DNA from: Sympetrum striolatum
Taxonomy: Eukaryota; Arthropoda; Insecta; Odonata; Libellulidae
DNA: 64,000 bases
Reading direction: 5' to 3'
NCBI GenBank assembly: GCA_947579665.1
Contig: OX388343.1
Location: 90,810,254-90,874,253 of the forward strand
Position numbers and translations under genes: made by a program
Shown here: positions 1 through 10,332 of the stretch, in pieces
Numbering within the stretch: position 1 is the first letter of the stretch
How the letters are laid out: every line of letters begins with the position of its first letter
Notes under the pieces: model-generated
Told to the model about the DNA's origin: nothing
The model's input: the letters and a program-made list of their open reading frames with translations, nothing else
Databases searched by the model: none

Positions 1-113
1 AAAGTTTGCTATTTTAAAGGAAAACCGGACTTCTTTTAATTAGATTCAAGTCTATCGTAATTTTTTCACGCATTTCTTTGTACTCCGTACGAAAAACGGG
101 CAAGAAAAAAGTC

Positions 114-268
114 TGACGGGACCGGGAATCGAACCCGGGATCTTCCTCTCCATGGGACAGTTGGAAGAGTGCCTTAACCAGCTGACGGGACCGGGAATCG
201 AACCCGGGATCTTCCTCTCCATGGGACAGTTGGAAGAGTGCCTTAACCAGCTCGGCCATCCGGCCAGC
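114..268 (-). tRNA. tRNA-like sequence, tandemly duplicated (unit 1)
   Basis: Read on the minus strand this has a D-arm (GCC..GGC around GAGCTGGTTAA, fitting an A box), a perfect 5-bp T stem around the loop TTCGATT (B box GGTTCGATTCC), and a 3' end CCCGTCA followed by a run of six T, a Pol III type terminator. A 69-bp duplication copies the 3' two thirds (junction at about 183/184), so two T-arms lie in series. The acceptor arms of the intact copy can pair at 6 of 7 positions, one of them G-U, with one C-C mismatch. The anticodon loop reads TCC if an 11-nt segment after it is treated as an insertion. It may be a tRNA pseudogene or the head of a tRNA-derived SINE rather than a working tRNA gene. 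Confidence 0.6.
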
Positions 269-296
269 AAACATTTCTCACGCCAGTTTGAGCTCG

Positions 297-370
297 GGCC
301 AGATAGCCTAGATGGTTAAAGCTCTCTTCCAGAGAGACGAAGATCCCGGGTTCGATACCCGGCCCCGTCA
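297..370 (+). tRNA. tRNA-like sequence, divergent partner (unit 1)
   Basis: Plus-strand tRNA-like sequence of about 74 nt, starting about 28 bp from the 5' end of the minus-strand one. It has D-arm TAGCCTAGATGGTTAAAGC, an anticodon arm CTCT-CTTCCAG-AGAG whose 7-nt loop would give anticodon UCC, a perfect T-arm (CCGGG TTCGATA CCCGG), a 3' end CCCCGTCA, and a T7 run just downstream. The acceptor stem pairs poorly (about 4 of 7), so function as a tRNA is doubtful although the internal A and B boxes and terminator remain. Confidence 0.6.
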
Positions 371-1119
371 AACTTTTTTTCAGTTCGTTTTTCATTGGAA
401 ATTTTCCTGGGTGCTTGCCGTTATGTGCAATATACCTTTCCACATAATCTTCTACAATTCATCTATTTGTAAAGATAAATATTCAACGATTGACGAAAGC
501 AGATTTAGTGAAGATCGCAAACGTTTCCCAGATTCAGTGATTGTATTCTTTGGGTGAGCTGTGAAGTTGCATCTAAATTTCCAACATGGCATGCCTAATC
601 AAAAAGGTAAAGCCTGTTTCTACGCAAGAAGTGATTGATTTATTGTTTTTCGAGTGCCACCATTGGGGGTAAGATTCAATCTTTGTGTCGTAGGTGCTTT
701 ACGTTTGTTTCTGAATTATGATTACATTAGTGTTATTTTGAGAGTGATATTTCTTGACCTATTTCTGTGGTGTTTAATCATCCTTTATCCTTGAGTGCAA
801 TTTTCGAAATATCTCCTTATTTATGTGATCTTCGAATATTTGTAGACTTCATTACAAATTTCTTTACTTTGTTCATTGGTTTGCGAATAAATATATCCTA
901 ACATTTGCAATCTAAATAAGATTATGAGGAATCAACACTGCAACAATATTATTTATCAATTTAATTTCCCCGTTGAGATTCAACAGGCGCAATCTCTTGG
1001 TGCCCCTTGCGATTTTTTCCTAAGGAATTTTTCGACTCCGCGATCTTTCTTTTTATATTTAAATGATGCGATCCTTTTAATGGGATATGGAAGCTGGATC
1101 AAAGGTCCAGTTAACGGGT

Positions 1120-2880
1120 CAATGGATTATTGCTAAGTTCTTGTGGAAATATTCAAAACTAGTGCAATTTCGACTAGGTTACCTCTGTTTTTTAAAATAT
1201 TAGGTCCGAAATAACGGCAAAAATGGTAAGTTTTCTCCCATTTTATCGCAAATTGCTGGAAAAAATCTACTTTTCTACAATATACCGGACATTCCGTGTA
1301 AATTTCCCATGCGAATCAAAATACGAATAGCCGTACTGGAATTTTAAGAAAAGTCAGAAATATATAGAATATTTTGACAAAGATTACCGGTTTTCTCTGA
1401 CTTCTGCGTAAACCGCTTCTAAATGGAATTTGGTTATCATTTCTCGGAATGTTCTCGTATATCCCTTCAAAACCTGTAAATTGGAATTAGTTAACAAATA
1501 TTTTACGTAAAGGGAGCAAAATAAATCAAATATTTTGCCAGAATGCCAAGATTTCGCCAATTTCCTCCAAAATTGCTTGCAAAAAATGTAATTTTTGTCA
1601 ATATTTTGTACGACCTCTTAGAAATCTTCAAAGTGAGGACATGCTTGACTACGTATACTAGGTTTGAAGCAATAAAGAGAAGTAATTTAGGCAGAAATGC
1701 CGTATTCTCCGATTTCTTCCTAAACCGATGGTAAAAAAGGTTTATTTTATTTATTTTTCAACAAGTATATTTAGCACAAACATTCATTTTATAGGCAATG
1801 CTCTGTCTGATATCATAAACATCTTTAAAACGAGAGCAAATTCAACTATGAGTACTTGTGTTTTAAGCAAGTAAGCTCCATAAAACATAAAATTTGGGCC
1901 AAAATGCGAAGTTTTCGAAGATTTCTTCGTTATTTGTTGATAAAATTGCCTTTAATTTATTTTTGCTGAGGTCTCGTGGAAATAATCAAAACGAGTCCAA
2001 TTTCGACTTGGTTTGATATATTTTGCTTAGCATTTTAGGTCCAAATAACTTCAAATGCTTGCAAAATTCCCAAATCTCCCATCAATCTCCCAGTCAATCG
2101 CAAATTGCTTAAAAAAATCAACTTTCATTCAACCAACCAAATATTATCTGTAAATTTTCCAAGTGTATACAATAGGCGTACCAGAGCTTTAACAAAAGCA
2201 AGAAATATATAGAACATTTTATCGAATATTCCCAGTTTTCCCTTATTTCTCCGTAAATTGCTTCAAAATGAAAAATGGTTATTATTTTTTGGACGGTCTC
2301 TTAATAACTAGTATAATACGAAAGTTAACGAAAAATTTAACTAAAGAGAATAATATAATTAAACATTTTGTCCAAAATGGGAAGTTTCCGCCAATATCTT
2401 CGTAAATGCTTGAAAAATGAAATTTCTGTAAATATTTTGAACGACCAATATAAAAAACCACAAAGCGAGACAAAATGTTTACTTGGATTCGAAGAGGCAA
2501 AGTAATTTGGGCTGAAATTCCGTATTCGCCAATTTCTTTGTAAACTGATTGTAAAAATGGTTTCTTTTATTTATTAATTTCAAGCCCACAAACATTCATT
2601 TTATGGAGTACTGCAAAAATAGATGTTAAAAAAACAATCAAACAAGACCATTCCACAATCAAAAAAAATCAGACTAGCCTGGATTCGAACCCACGTCCGA
2701 GAGGCTAGAGCGAAACCTTGAGAGTGACGATAACCACTCGGCCACCATGGCTGGTGACGTATTTCCTCTTCTTAAATTGCCCGCGAAAAATTAAATTCTT
2801 TGGATAATATTTGGAAATATCACGTTAAATCTTCTGAACGACTCCCATTTCGACTACGTTCATAATATAATCAAAATATC
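1120..2880 (+). repeat. Block of diverged ~140-170 bp monomers inside the unit (exemplar)
   Basis: A core of the type TTCGTAAATTGCTTGAAAAA recurs near 1249, 1402, 1566, 1713, 1925, 2098, 2258, 2398 and 2541, spaced 153, 164, 147, 212, 173, 160, 140 and 143 bp. Other parts of the monomer recur in the same order, such as TTCAAAACGAGTCCAATTTCGACT and GCCAAAATGCGAAGTTT (both with changes). There is also a longer internal duplication at about 835-840 bp (for example 1500-1700 against 2335-2540). The same block lies in every full unit, and in reverse complement in the right arm. No gene is seen in it. Confidence 0.75.
2671..2754 (-). tRNA. tRNA-Ser-like (class II) sequence, unit 1
   Basis: On the minus strand: D-arm GGCCGAGTGGTTATCG, a long variable region, T-arm with GGGTTCGAATCCA, then TAGTCTGATTTTTTTT, a T8 Pol III type terminator. 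The D-arm and long variable arm resemble eukaryotic tRNA-Ser/Leu. The anticodon arm does not fold cleanly, so it is called a pseudogene or SINE-like head. Confidence 0.55.
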
Positions 2881-3915
2881 ATAATAAATCGTATTTACAG
2901 CAATTTTAACTTAACAGGAAAATAAAGATCACTAAAAGAGACGCTTTCATTCATTCGCAATGCCCACACTACGCAGAATCACTTTTTGAAGATTCGAATG
3001 GCCCACCTACCCATAATGCATCGTGGGAAAAAAAAGTAGGGAACTCGGATAAAAATTACGATTTTTGATGGCCTGTTACGGCCGAATGGGTGCAGATTTT
3101 TCCACAAAACTTTATAATTTTGTTTTTTAAATTCTTTAGCTTACTTTTAACCTCGGAAGAAGCTTACGATGCTGCTCCAAGTATATCCACGAATAAGCTG
3201 AATGGACATTGAAATGTATTGAATTGCAAAGTGAATATGCAATAAAAAGTGTTTCATAGAAATTAATCACGTAATACGGAAGATTTCTGATTATTAAGCT
3301 CGCGAAATTAATCCATATCGTACTTATTGTTGAAACTACAAGGGGAGAAATAAAGATGGGAGTCGATAACGTAAGACGTACGAGGTGCAGCGAATGGCAT
3401 GACCCCATTCCTGAAGGTGCGCATCAAATTCGCGGCAAAATTAAATTTCAATGTCCCGAGCTCGAATTTTGGGGTGCCCATTTCTTTTGATGCGGCGTTA
3501 TTTTCGAGTAAATGCGGTATTATGTAATTGATTCATGCATCATAAGGAGCCTGCGTCATCTTGTATAAAATGGGGAAAGAAAACTGCTCAATATTCGTCG
3601 AAAAATAATGCTGTGTCATTATATGATCTTAAATAAATATGTTATATCTCGAAAAAATGTTTTTCGGTAAAAGTAATGAGTATACCTGTATTTAACATAT
3701 CAGAAGATAATAAATAGATTAGCTAAAAATCGAGCCAACACTTGAATTCGTTTTCCTGGATCTATTTTATGCTAACTTTGAAAGTAAAGGTAAATTAAAA
3801 TCAAAGTTTGCTATTTTAAAGGAAAACCGGACTTCTTTAAATTAGATTCAAGTCTATCGTAATTTCCTCACGCATTTCTTTGTACTCCGTACGAAAAACG
3901 GGCAAGAAAAAAGTC

Positions 3916-4102
3916 TGACGGGACCGGGAATTGAACCCGGGATATTCCTCTCCATGGGACAGTTGGATGAGTGCCTTAACCAGCTCGGCCATCCGGCCAG
4001 AAAACGTTTCTCACGCCGGTTTGAGCTCGGGCCAGATAGCCTGGATGGTTAAAGCTCTCTTCCAGAGAGACGAAGATCCCGGCGTCGATACCCGGCCCCG
4101 TC
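3916..4102. tRNA. Head-to-head tRNA-like pair, unit 2
   Basis: Minus-strand member at about 3916-3999, with B box GGTTCAATTCC on its own strand. Plus-strand member at about 4029-4102, whose B box is changed to GGCGTCGATAC. Both are followed by T runs. The single changes in each T loop make this pair less likely to recruit TFIIIC than those of units 4 or 6. Confidence 0.55.
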
Positions 4103-6411
4103 AGACTTTTTTTCAGTTCGTTTTTCATTGGAAATTTTCCTGGGTGCATGCCATTATGTGCAATATACCTTTAACCCTTTCCACATAATCTTCTACATAT
4201 CATCTATTTGTAAAGATAAATATTCAACAATTGACGAAAGAATATTTAGTGAAGATCGCAAACGTTTCCCAGATTCAGTGATTGTAATCTTTGGGTGAGC
4301 TGTGAAGTTGCATCTAAATTTCCAACATGGCATGCCTAATCAAAAAGGTAAAGCCTGTTTCTATGCAAGAAGTGATTGATTTATTGTTTTTCGAGTGCCT
4401 CCATTGCGGGTAAGATTCAATCTTTCTGTCGTAGGTGCTTTACATTTGTTTCTGAATGATAATTACATTAGTGTTATTTTGAGAGTGATATTTCTTGACC
4501 TATTTCTGTGGTGTTTAATCATCCTTTATCCTTGAGTGCAATTTTCGAAATATCTCCTTATTTATGTGATCTTCGAATATTTGTAGACTTCATTACAAAT
4601 TTCTTTACTTTGTTCATTGGTTTGCGAATAAATATATCCTAACATTTGCAATCTAAATAAGATTATGAGGAATCAACACTGCAACAATATTATTTATCAA
4701 TTTAATTTCCCCGTTGAGATTCAACAGGCGCAATCTCTTGGTGCCCCTTGCGATTTTTTCCTAAGGAATTTTTCGACTCCGCGATCTTTCTTTTTATATT
4801 TAAATGATGCGATCCTTTTAATGGGATATGGAAGCTGGATCAAAGGTCCAGTTAACGGGTCAATGGATTATTGCTAAGTTCTTGTGGAAATATTCAAAAC
4901 TAGTGCAATTTCGACTAGGTTACCTCTGTTTTTTTAAATATTAGGTCCGAAATAACGGCAAAAATGGTAAGTTTTCTCCCATTTTATCGCAAATTGCTGG
5001 AAAAAATCTACTTTTCTACAATATACCGGACATTCCGTGTAAATTTCCCATGCGAATCAAAATACGAATAGCCGTACTGGAATTTTAAGAAAAGTCAGAA
5101 ATATATAGAATATTTTGACAAAGATTACCGGTTTTCTCTGACTTCTGCGTAAACCGCTTCTAAATGGAATTTGGTTATCATTTCTCGGAATGTTCTCGTA
5201 TATCCCTTCAAAACCTGTAAATTGGAATTAGTTAACAAATATTTTACGTAAAGGGAGCAAAATAAATCAAATATTTTGCCAGAATGCCAAGATTTCGCCA
5301 ATTTCCTCCAAAATTGCTTGCAAAAAATGTAATTTTTGTCAATATTTTGTACGACCTCTTAGAAATCTTCAAAGTGAGGACATGCTTGACTACGTATACT
5401 AGGTTTGAAGCAATAAAGAGAAGTAATTTAGGCAGAAATGCCGTATTCTCCGATTTCTTCCTAAACCGATGGTAAAAAAGGTTTATTTTATTTATTTTTC
5501 AACAAGTATATTTAGCACAAACATTCATTTTATAGGCAATGCTCTGTCTGATATCATAAACATCTTTAAAACGAGAGCAAATTCAACTATGAGTACTTGT
5601 GTTTTAAGCAAGTAAGCTCCATAAAACATAAAATTTGGGCCAAAATGCGAAGTTTTCGAAGATTTCTTCGTTATTTGTTGATAAAATTGCCTTTAATTTA
5701 TTTTTGCTGAGGTCTCGTGGAAATAATCAAAACGAGTCCAATTTCGACTTGGTTTGATATATTTTGCTTAGCATTTTAGGTCCAAATAACTTCAAATGCT
5801 TGCAAAATTCCCAAATCTCCCATCAATCTCCCAGTCAATCGCAAATTGCTTAAAAAAATCAACTTTCATTCAACCAACCAAATATTATCTGTAAATTTTC
5901 CAAGTGTATACAATAGGCGTACCAGAGCTTTAACAAAAGCAAGAAATATATAGAACATTTTATCGAATATTCCCAGTTTTCCCTTATTTCTCCGTAAATT
6001 GCTTCAAAATGAAAATTGGTTATTATTTTTTGGACGGTCTCTTAATAACTAGTATAATACGAAAGTTAACGAAAAATTTAACTAAAGAGAATAATATAAT
6101 TAAACATTTTGTCCAAAATGGGAAGTTTCCGCCAATATCTTCGTAAATGCTTGAAAAATGAAATTTCTGTAAATATTTTGAACGACCAATATAAAAAACC
6201 ACAAAGCGAGACAAAATGTTTACTTGGATTCGAAGAGGCAAAGTAATTTGGGCTGAAATTCCGTATTCGCCAATTTCTTTGTAAACTGATTGTAAAAATG
6301 GTTTCTTTTATTTATTAATTTCAAGCCCACAAACATTCATTTTATGGAGTACTGCAAAAATAGATGTTAAAAAAACAATCAAACAAGACCATTCCACAAT
6401 CAAAAAAAATC

Positions 6412-6495
6412 AGACTAGCCTGGATTCGAACCCACGTCCGAGAGGCTAGAGCGAAACCTTGAGAGTGACGATAACCACTCGGCCACCATGGCTGG
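6412..6495 (-). tRNA. tRNA-Ser-like sequence, unit 2
   Basis: Identical by eye to the unit 1 copy at 2671-2754: D-arm GGCCGAGTGGTTATCG, T-arm GGATTCGAACCCA (plus-strand spelling), T8 terminator. Confidence 0.55.
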
Positions 6496-7656
6496 TGACG
6501 TATTTCCTCTTCTTAAATTGCCCGCGAAAAATTAAATTCTTTGGATAATATTTGGAAATATCACGTTAAATCTTCTGAACGACTCCCATTTCGACTACGT
6601 TCATAATATAATCAAAATATCATAATAAATCGTATTTACAGCAATTTTAACTTAACAGGAAAATAAAGATCACTAAAAGAGACGCTTTCATTCATTCGCA
6701 ATGCCCACACTACGCAGAATCACTTTTTGAAGATTCGAATGGCCCACCTACCCATAATGCATCGTGGGAAAAAAAAGTAGGGAACTCGGATAAAAATTAC
6801 GATTTTTGATGGCCTGTTACGGCCGAATGGGTGCAGATTTTTCCACAAAACTTTATAATTTTGTTTTTTAAATTCTTTAGCTTACTTTTAACCTCGGAAG
6901 AAGCTTACGATGCTGCTCCAAGTATATCCACGAATAAGCTGAATGGACATTGAAATGTATTGAATTGCAAAGTGAATATGCAATAAAAAGTGTTTCATAG
7001 AAATTAATCACGTAATACGGAAGATTTCTGATTATTAAGCTCGCGAAATTAATCCATATCGTACTTATTGTTGAAACTACAAGGGGAGAAATAAAGATGG
7101 GAGTCGATAACGTAAGACGTACGAGGTGCAGCGAATGGCATGACCCCATTCCTGAAGGTGCGCATCAAATTCGCGGCAAAATTAAATTTCAATGTCCCGA
7201 GCTCGAATTTTGGGGTGCCCATTTCTTTTGATGCGGCGTTATTTTCGAGTAAATGCGGTATTATGTAATTGATTCATGCATCATAAGGAGCCTGCGTCAT
7301 CTTGTATAAAATGGGGAAAGAAAACTGCTCAATATTCGTCGAAAAATAATGCTGTGTCATTATATGATCTTAAATAAATATGTTATATCTCGAAAAAATG
7401 TTTTTCGGTAAAAGTAATGAGTATACCTGTATTTAACATATCAGAAGATAATAAATAGATTAGCTAAAAATCGAGCCAACACTTGAATTCGTTTTCCTGG
7501 ATCTATTTTATGCTAACTTTGAAAGTAAAGGTAAATTAAAATCAAAGTTTGCTATTTTAAAGGAAAACCGGACTTCTTTAAATTAGATTCAAGTCTATCG
7601 TAATTTCCTCACGCATTTCTTTGTACTCCGTACGAAAAACGGGCAAGAAAAAAGTC

Positions 7657-7843
7657 TGACGGGACCGGGAATTGAACCCGGGATATTCCTCTCCATGGGA
7701 CAGTTGGATGAGTGCCTTAACCAGCTCGGCCATCCGGCCAGAAAACGTTTCTCACGCCGGTTTGAGCTCGGGCCAGATAGCCTGGATGGTTAAAGCTCTC
7801 TTCCAGAGAGACGAAGATCCCGGCGTCGATACCCGGCCCCGTC
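7657..7843. tRNA. Head-to-head tRNA-like pair, unit 3
   Basis: Minus-strand member about 7657-7740, plus-strand member about 7770-7843. It is the same as the unit 2 pair, including the altered plus-strand B box (GGCGTCGATAC), which marks the shared recent duplication. Confidence 0.55.
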
Positions 7844-9424
7844 AGACTTTTTTTCAGTTCGTTTTTCATTGGAAATTTTCCTGGGTGCATGCCATTATGT
7901 GCAATATACCTTTAACCCTTTCCACATAATCTTCTACATATCATCTATTTGTAAAGATAAATATTCAACAATTGACGAAAGAATATTTAGTGAAGATCGC
8001 AAACGTTTCCCAGATTCAGTGATTGTAATCTTTGGGTGAGCTGTGAAGTTGCATCTAAATTTCCAACATGGCATGCCTAATCAAAAAGGTAAAGCCTGTT
8101 TCTATGCAAGAAGTGATTGATTTATTGTTTTTCGAGTGCCTCCATTGCGGGTAAGATTCAATCTTTCTGTCGTAGGTGCTTTACATTTGTTTCTGAATGA
8201 TAATTACATTAGTGTTATTTTGAGAGTGATATTTCTTGACCTATTTCTGTGGTGTTTAATCATCCTTTATCCTTGAGTGCAATTTTCGAAATATCTCCTT
8301 ATTTATGTGATCTTCGAATATTTGTAGACTTCATTACAAATTTCTTTTCTTTGTTCATTGGTTTGCGAATAAATATATCGTAACATTTGCAATCTAAATA
8401 AGCTTATGAGGAATCAACACTGCAAAAATATTATTTATCAATTTAATTTCCCCGTTGAGATTCAACAGGCGCAATCTCTTGTTGCCCCTTGCGATTTTTT
8501 CCTAAGGAATTTTTCGACTCCGCGATCTTTCTTTTTATATTTAAATGATGCGATCCTTTTAATGGGATATGGAAGCTGGATCGGAAGGTCCAGTTAACGG
8601 GTCAATGGATTATTGCTAAGTTCTTGTGGAAATATTCAAAACTAGTGCAATTTCGACTAGGTTACCTCTGTTTTTTAAAATATTAGGTCCGAAATAACGG
8701 CAAAAATGGTAAGTTTTCTCCCATTTTATCGCAAATTGCTGGAAAAAATCTACTTTTCTTCAATATACCGGACATTGCGTGTAAATTTCCCATGCGAATC
8801 GAAATACGAATAGCCGTACTGGAATTTTAAGAAAAGTTAGAAATATATAGAATATTTTGACAAAGATTACCGGTTTTCTCTTACTTCTGCGTAAATCGCT
8901 TCAAAATGGAATTTGGTTATCATTTCTCGGAATGTTCTCGTATATCTCTTCAAAACCTGTAAATTGGAATTAGTTAACAAATATTTTACGTAAAGGGAGC
9001 AAATTAAATCAAATATTTTGCCAGAATGCCAAGATTTCGCCAATTTCCTCCTAAGTTGCTTGCAAAAAATGTAATTTTTGTCAATATTTTGTACGACCTC
9101 TTAGAAATCTTCAAAGTGAGGACATGCTTGACTACGTATACTAGGTTTGAAGCTATAAAGAGAAGTAATTTAGGCAGAAACGCCGTATTCTCCGATTTCT
9201 TCCTAAATCGATGGTAAAAAGGGTTTATTTTATTTATTTTTCATCAAGTATATTTAGCACAAACATTAATTTTATTGGCAATGCTCTGTTTGATATCATA
9301 AACATCTTTAAAACGAGATCAAATTCAACTATGAGTACTTGTGTTTTAAGCAAGTAAGCTCCATAAAACATAACATTTGGGCCAAAATGCGAAGTTTTCG
9401 AAGATTTCTTCGTTATTTGTTGAT

Positions 9425-9502
9425 GCCTATGTCAATTTCTATGTATGAACCCTGCAAGCCGCCTTTCGGCGTGTGGCAGGGGGTGCAAGCACCTTGACTC
9501 TA
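9425..9502 (-). mobile_element. CR1-like LINE 3' tail, remnant (unit 3)
   Basis: About 78 bp equal to the 3' end of the LINE copies in units 5 and 6: the microsatellite-like tail (GCCTATGTC..CTATGTATG), then two stem-forming stretches (CCCTGC..GCAGGG and GGTGCTTGCACC on the minus strand). It sits after the same TGTTGAT target site. The rest was lost in the unit 3 deletion. Confidence 0.8.
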
Positions 9503-10146
9503 CGGTACGGTAGATTTCTGATTATTAAGCTCGCGAAATTAATCCATATCGTACTTATTGTTGAAACTACAATGGGAGAAATAAAGATGGGAGTCGATAA
9601 CGTAAGACGTACGAGGTGCAGCGAATGGCATGACCCCATTCCTGAAGGTGCGCATCAAATTCGCGGCAAAATTAAATTTCAATGTCCCGAGCTCGAATTT
9701 CGGGGTGCCCATTTCTTTTGATGCGGCGTTATTTTCGAGTAAATGCGGTATTATGTAATTGATTCATGCATCATAAGGAACCTGCGTCATCTTGTATAAA
9801 ATGGGGAAAGAAAACTGCTCAATAATCGTCGAAAAATAATGCTGTGTCATTATATGATCTTAAATAAATATGTTATATCTCGAAAAAAGGTTTTTCGGTA
9901 AAAGCAATGAGTATACCTGTATTAAACGTACCAGAAGATAATAAATAGATTAGCTTAAAATCGAGCCAAAACTTGAATTCGTTTTCCTGGATCTATTTTA
10001 TGCTAACTTTGAAAGTAAAGGTAAATTAAAATCAAAGTTTGCTATTTTAAAGGAAAACCGGACTTCTTTTAATTAGATTCAAGTCTATCGTAATTTTTTC
10101 ACGCATTTCTTTGTACTCCGTACGAAAAACGGGCAAGAAAAAAGTC

Positions 10147-10332
10147 TGACGGGACCGGGAATGGAACCCGGGATCTTCCTCTCCATGGGACAGTTGGAAG
10201 AGTGCCTTAACCAGCTCGGCCATCTGGCCTGAAAAAATTCTCACGCCGGTTTGAGCTCGGGCCAGATATCCTAGATGGTTAAAGCTCTCTTCCAGAGAGA
10301 CGAAGATCCCGGGTTCGATACCCGGCCCCGTC
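10147..10332. tRNA. Head-to-head tRNA-like pair, unit 4
   Basis: Minus-strand member about 10147-10230, with one T-loop change (GAATGGAACCC on the plus strand). Plus-strand member about 10259-10332, with intact B box GGTTCGATACC and a following T7 run. Confidence 0.6.

Larger units (their letters stand above)
1..3802 (+). repeat. Macrosatellite unit 1 (subfamily A)
   Basis: First visible unit of a head-to-tail array. Unit starts are placed at the shared motif AAAGTTTGCTATTTTAAAGG, seen at 1, 3803, 7544, 10034, 13776, 18113, 22430, 31485 and 49042. This unit holds a duplicated minus-strand tRNA-like sequence, a plus-strand tRNA-like sequence, the block of diverged monomers (about 1120-2880) and a tRNA-Ser-like sequence. 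It is longer than the standard 3741 bp because of a 69-bp tandem duplication of the minus-strand tRNA-like (copies begin at 115 and 184), partly offset by loss of about 8 bp near 435. From about 730 onward it is almost identical to unit 2. Short open frames in it look like chance frames. Confidence 0.9.
3803..7543 (+). repeat. Macrosatellite unit 2 (subfamily A)
   Basis: Full 3741-bp unit. Its first ~670 bp match unit 3 almost exactly, including markers not in unit 1, while the rest matches unit 1 with only a few differences. This is the pattern left by a recent one-unit tandem duplication whose endpoints fall inside the unit near offset 670-730. The plus-strand tRNA-like has a damaged B box (GGCGTCGATACC). 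The unit has no LINE insertion. Confidence 0.9.
7544..10033 (+). repeat. Macrosatellite unit 3, internally deleted (subfamily A)
   Basis: A 2490-bp unit. It follows the others to about 9424, then carries the 3' tail of a CR1-like LINE and jumps at about 9503 to the sequence AGATTTCTGATTATTAAGC, which normally lies about 1.3 kb further on. The deletion removed most of the LINE, the second half of the monomer block and the tRNA-Ser-like sequence. Its breakpoint is downstream of the same LINE insertion found in units 5 and 6. Confidence 0.9.

Noticed and set aside
114..370. Functional tRNA genes
   Set aside because: Acceptor or anticodon arms pair poorly in most copies and the anticodon is uncertain. 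Called tRNA-like instead.
3136..3408. 90-codon minus-strand frame MGSCHSLHLVRLTLSTPIF repeated in most units as a conserved small protein
   Set aside because: It is repeated only because the satellite is repeated. Changes between units are not biased to silent sites and there is no domain or promoter.
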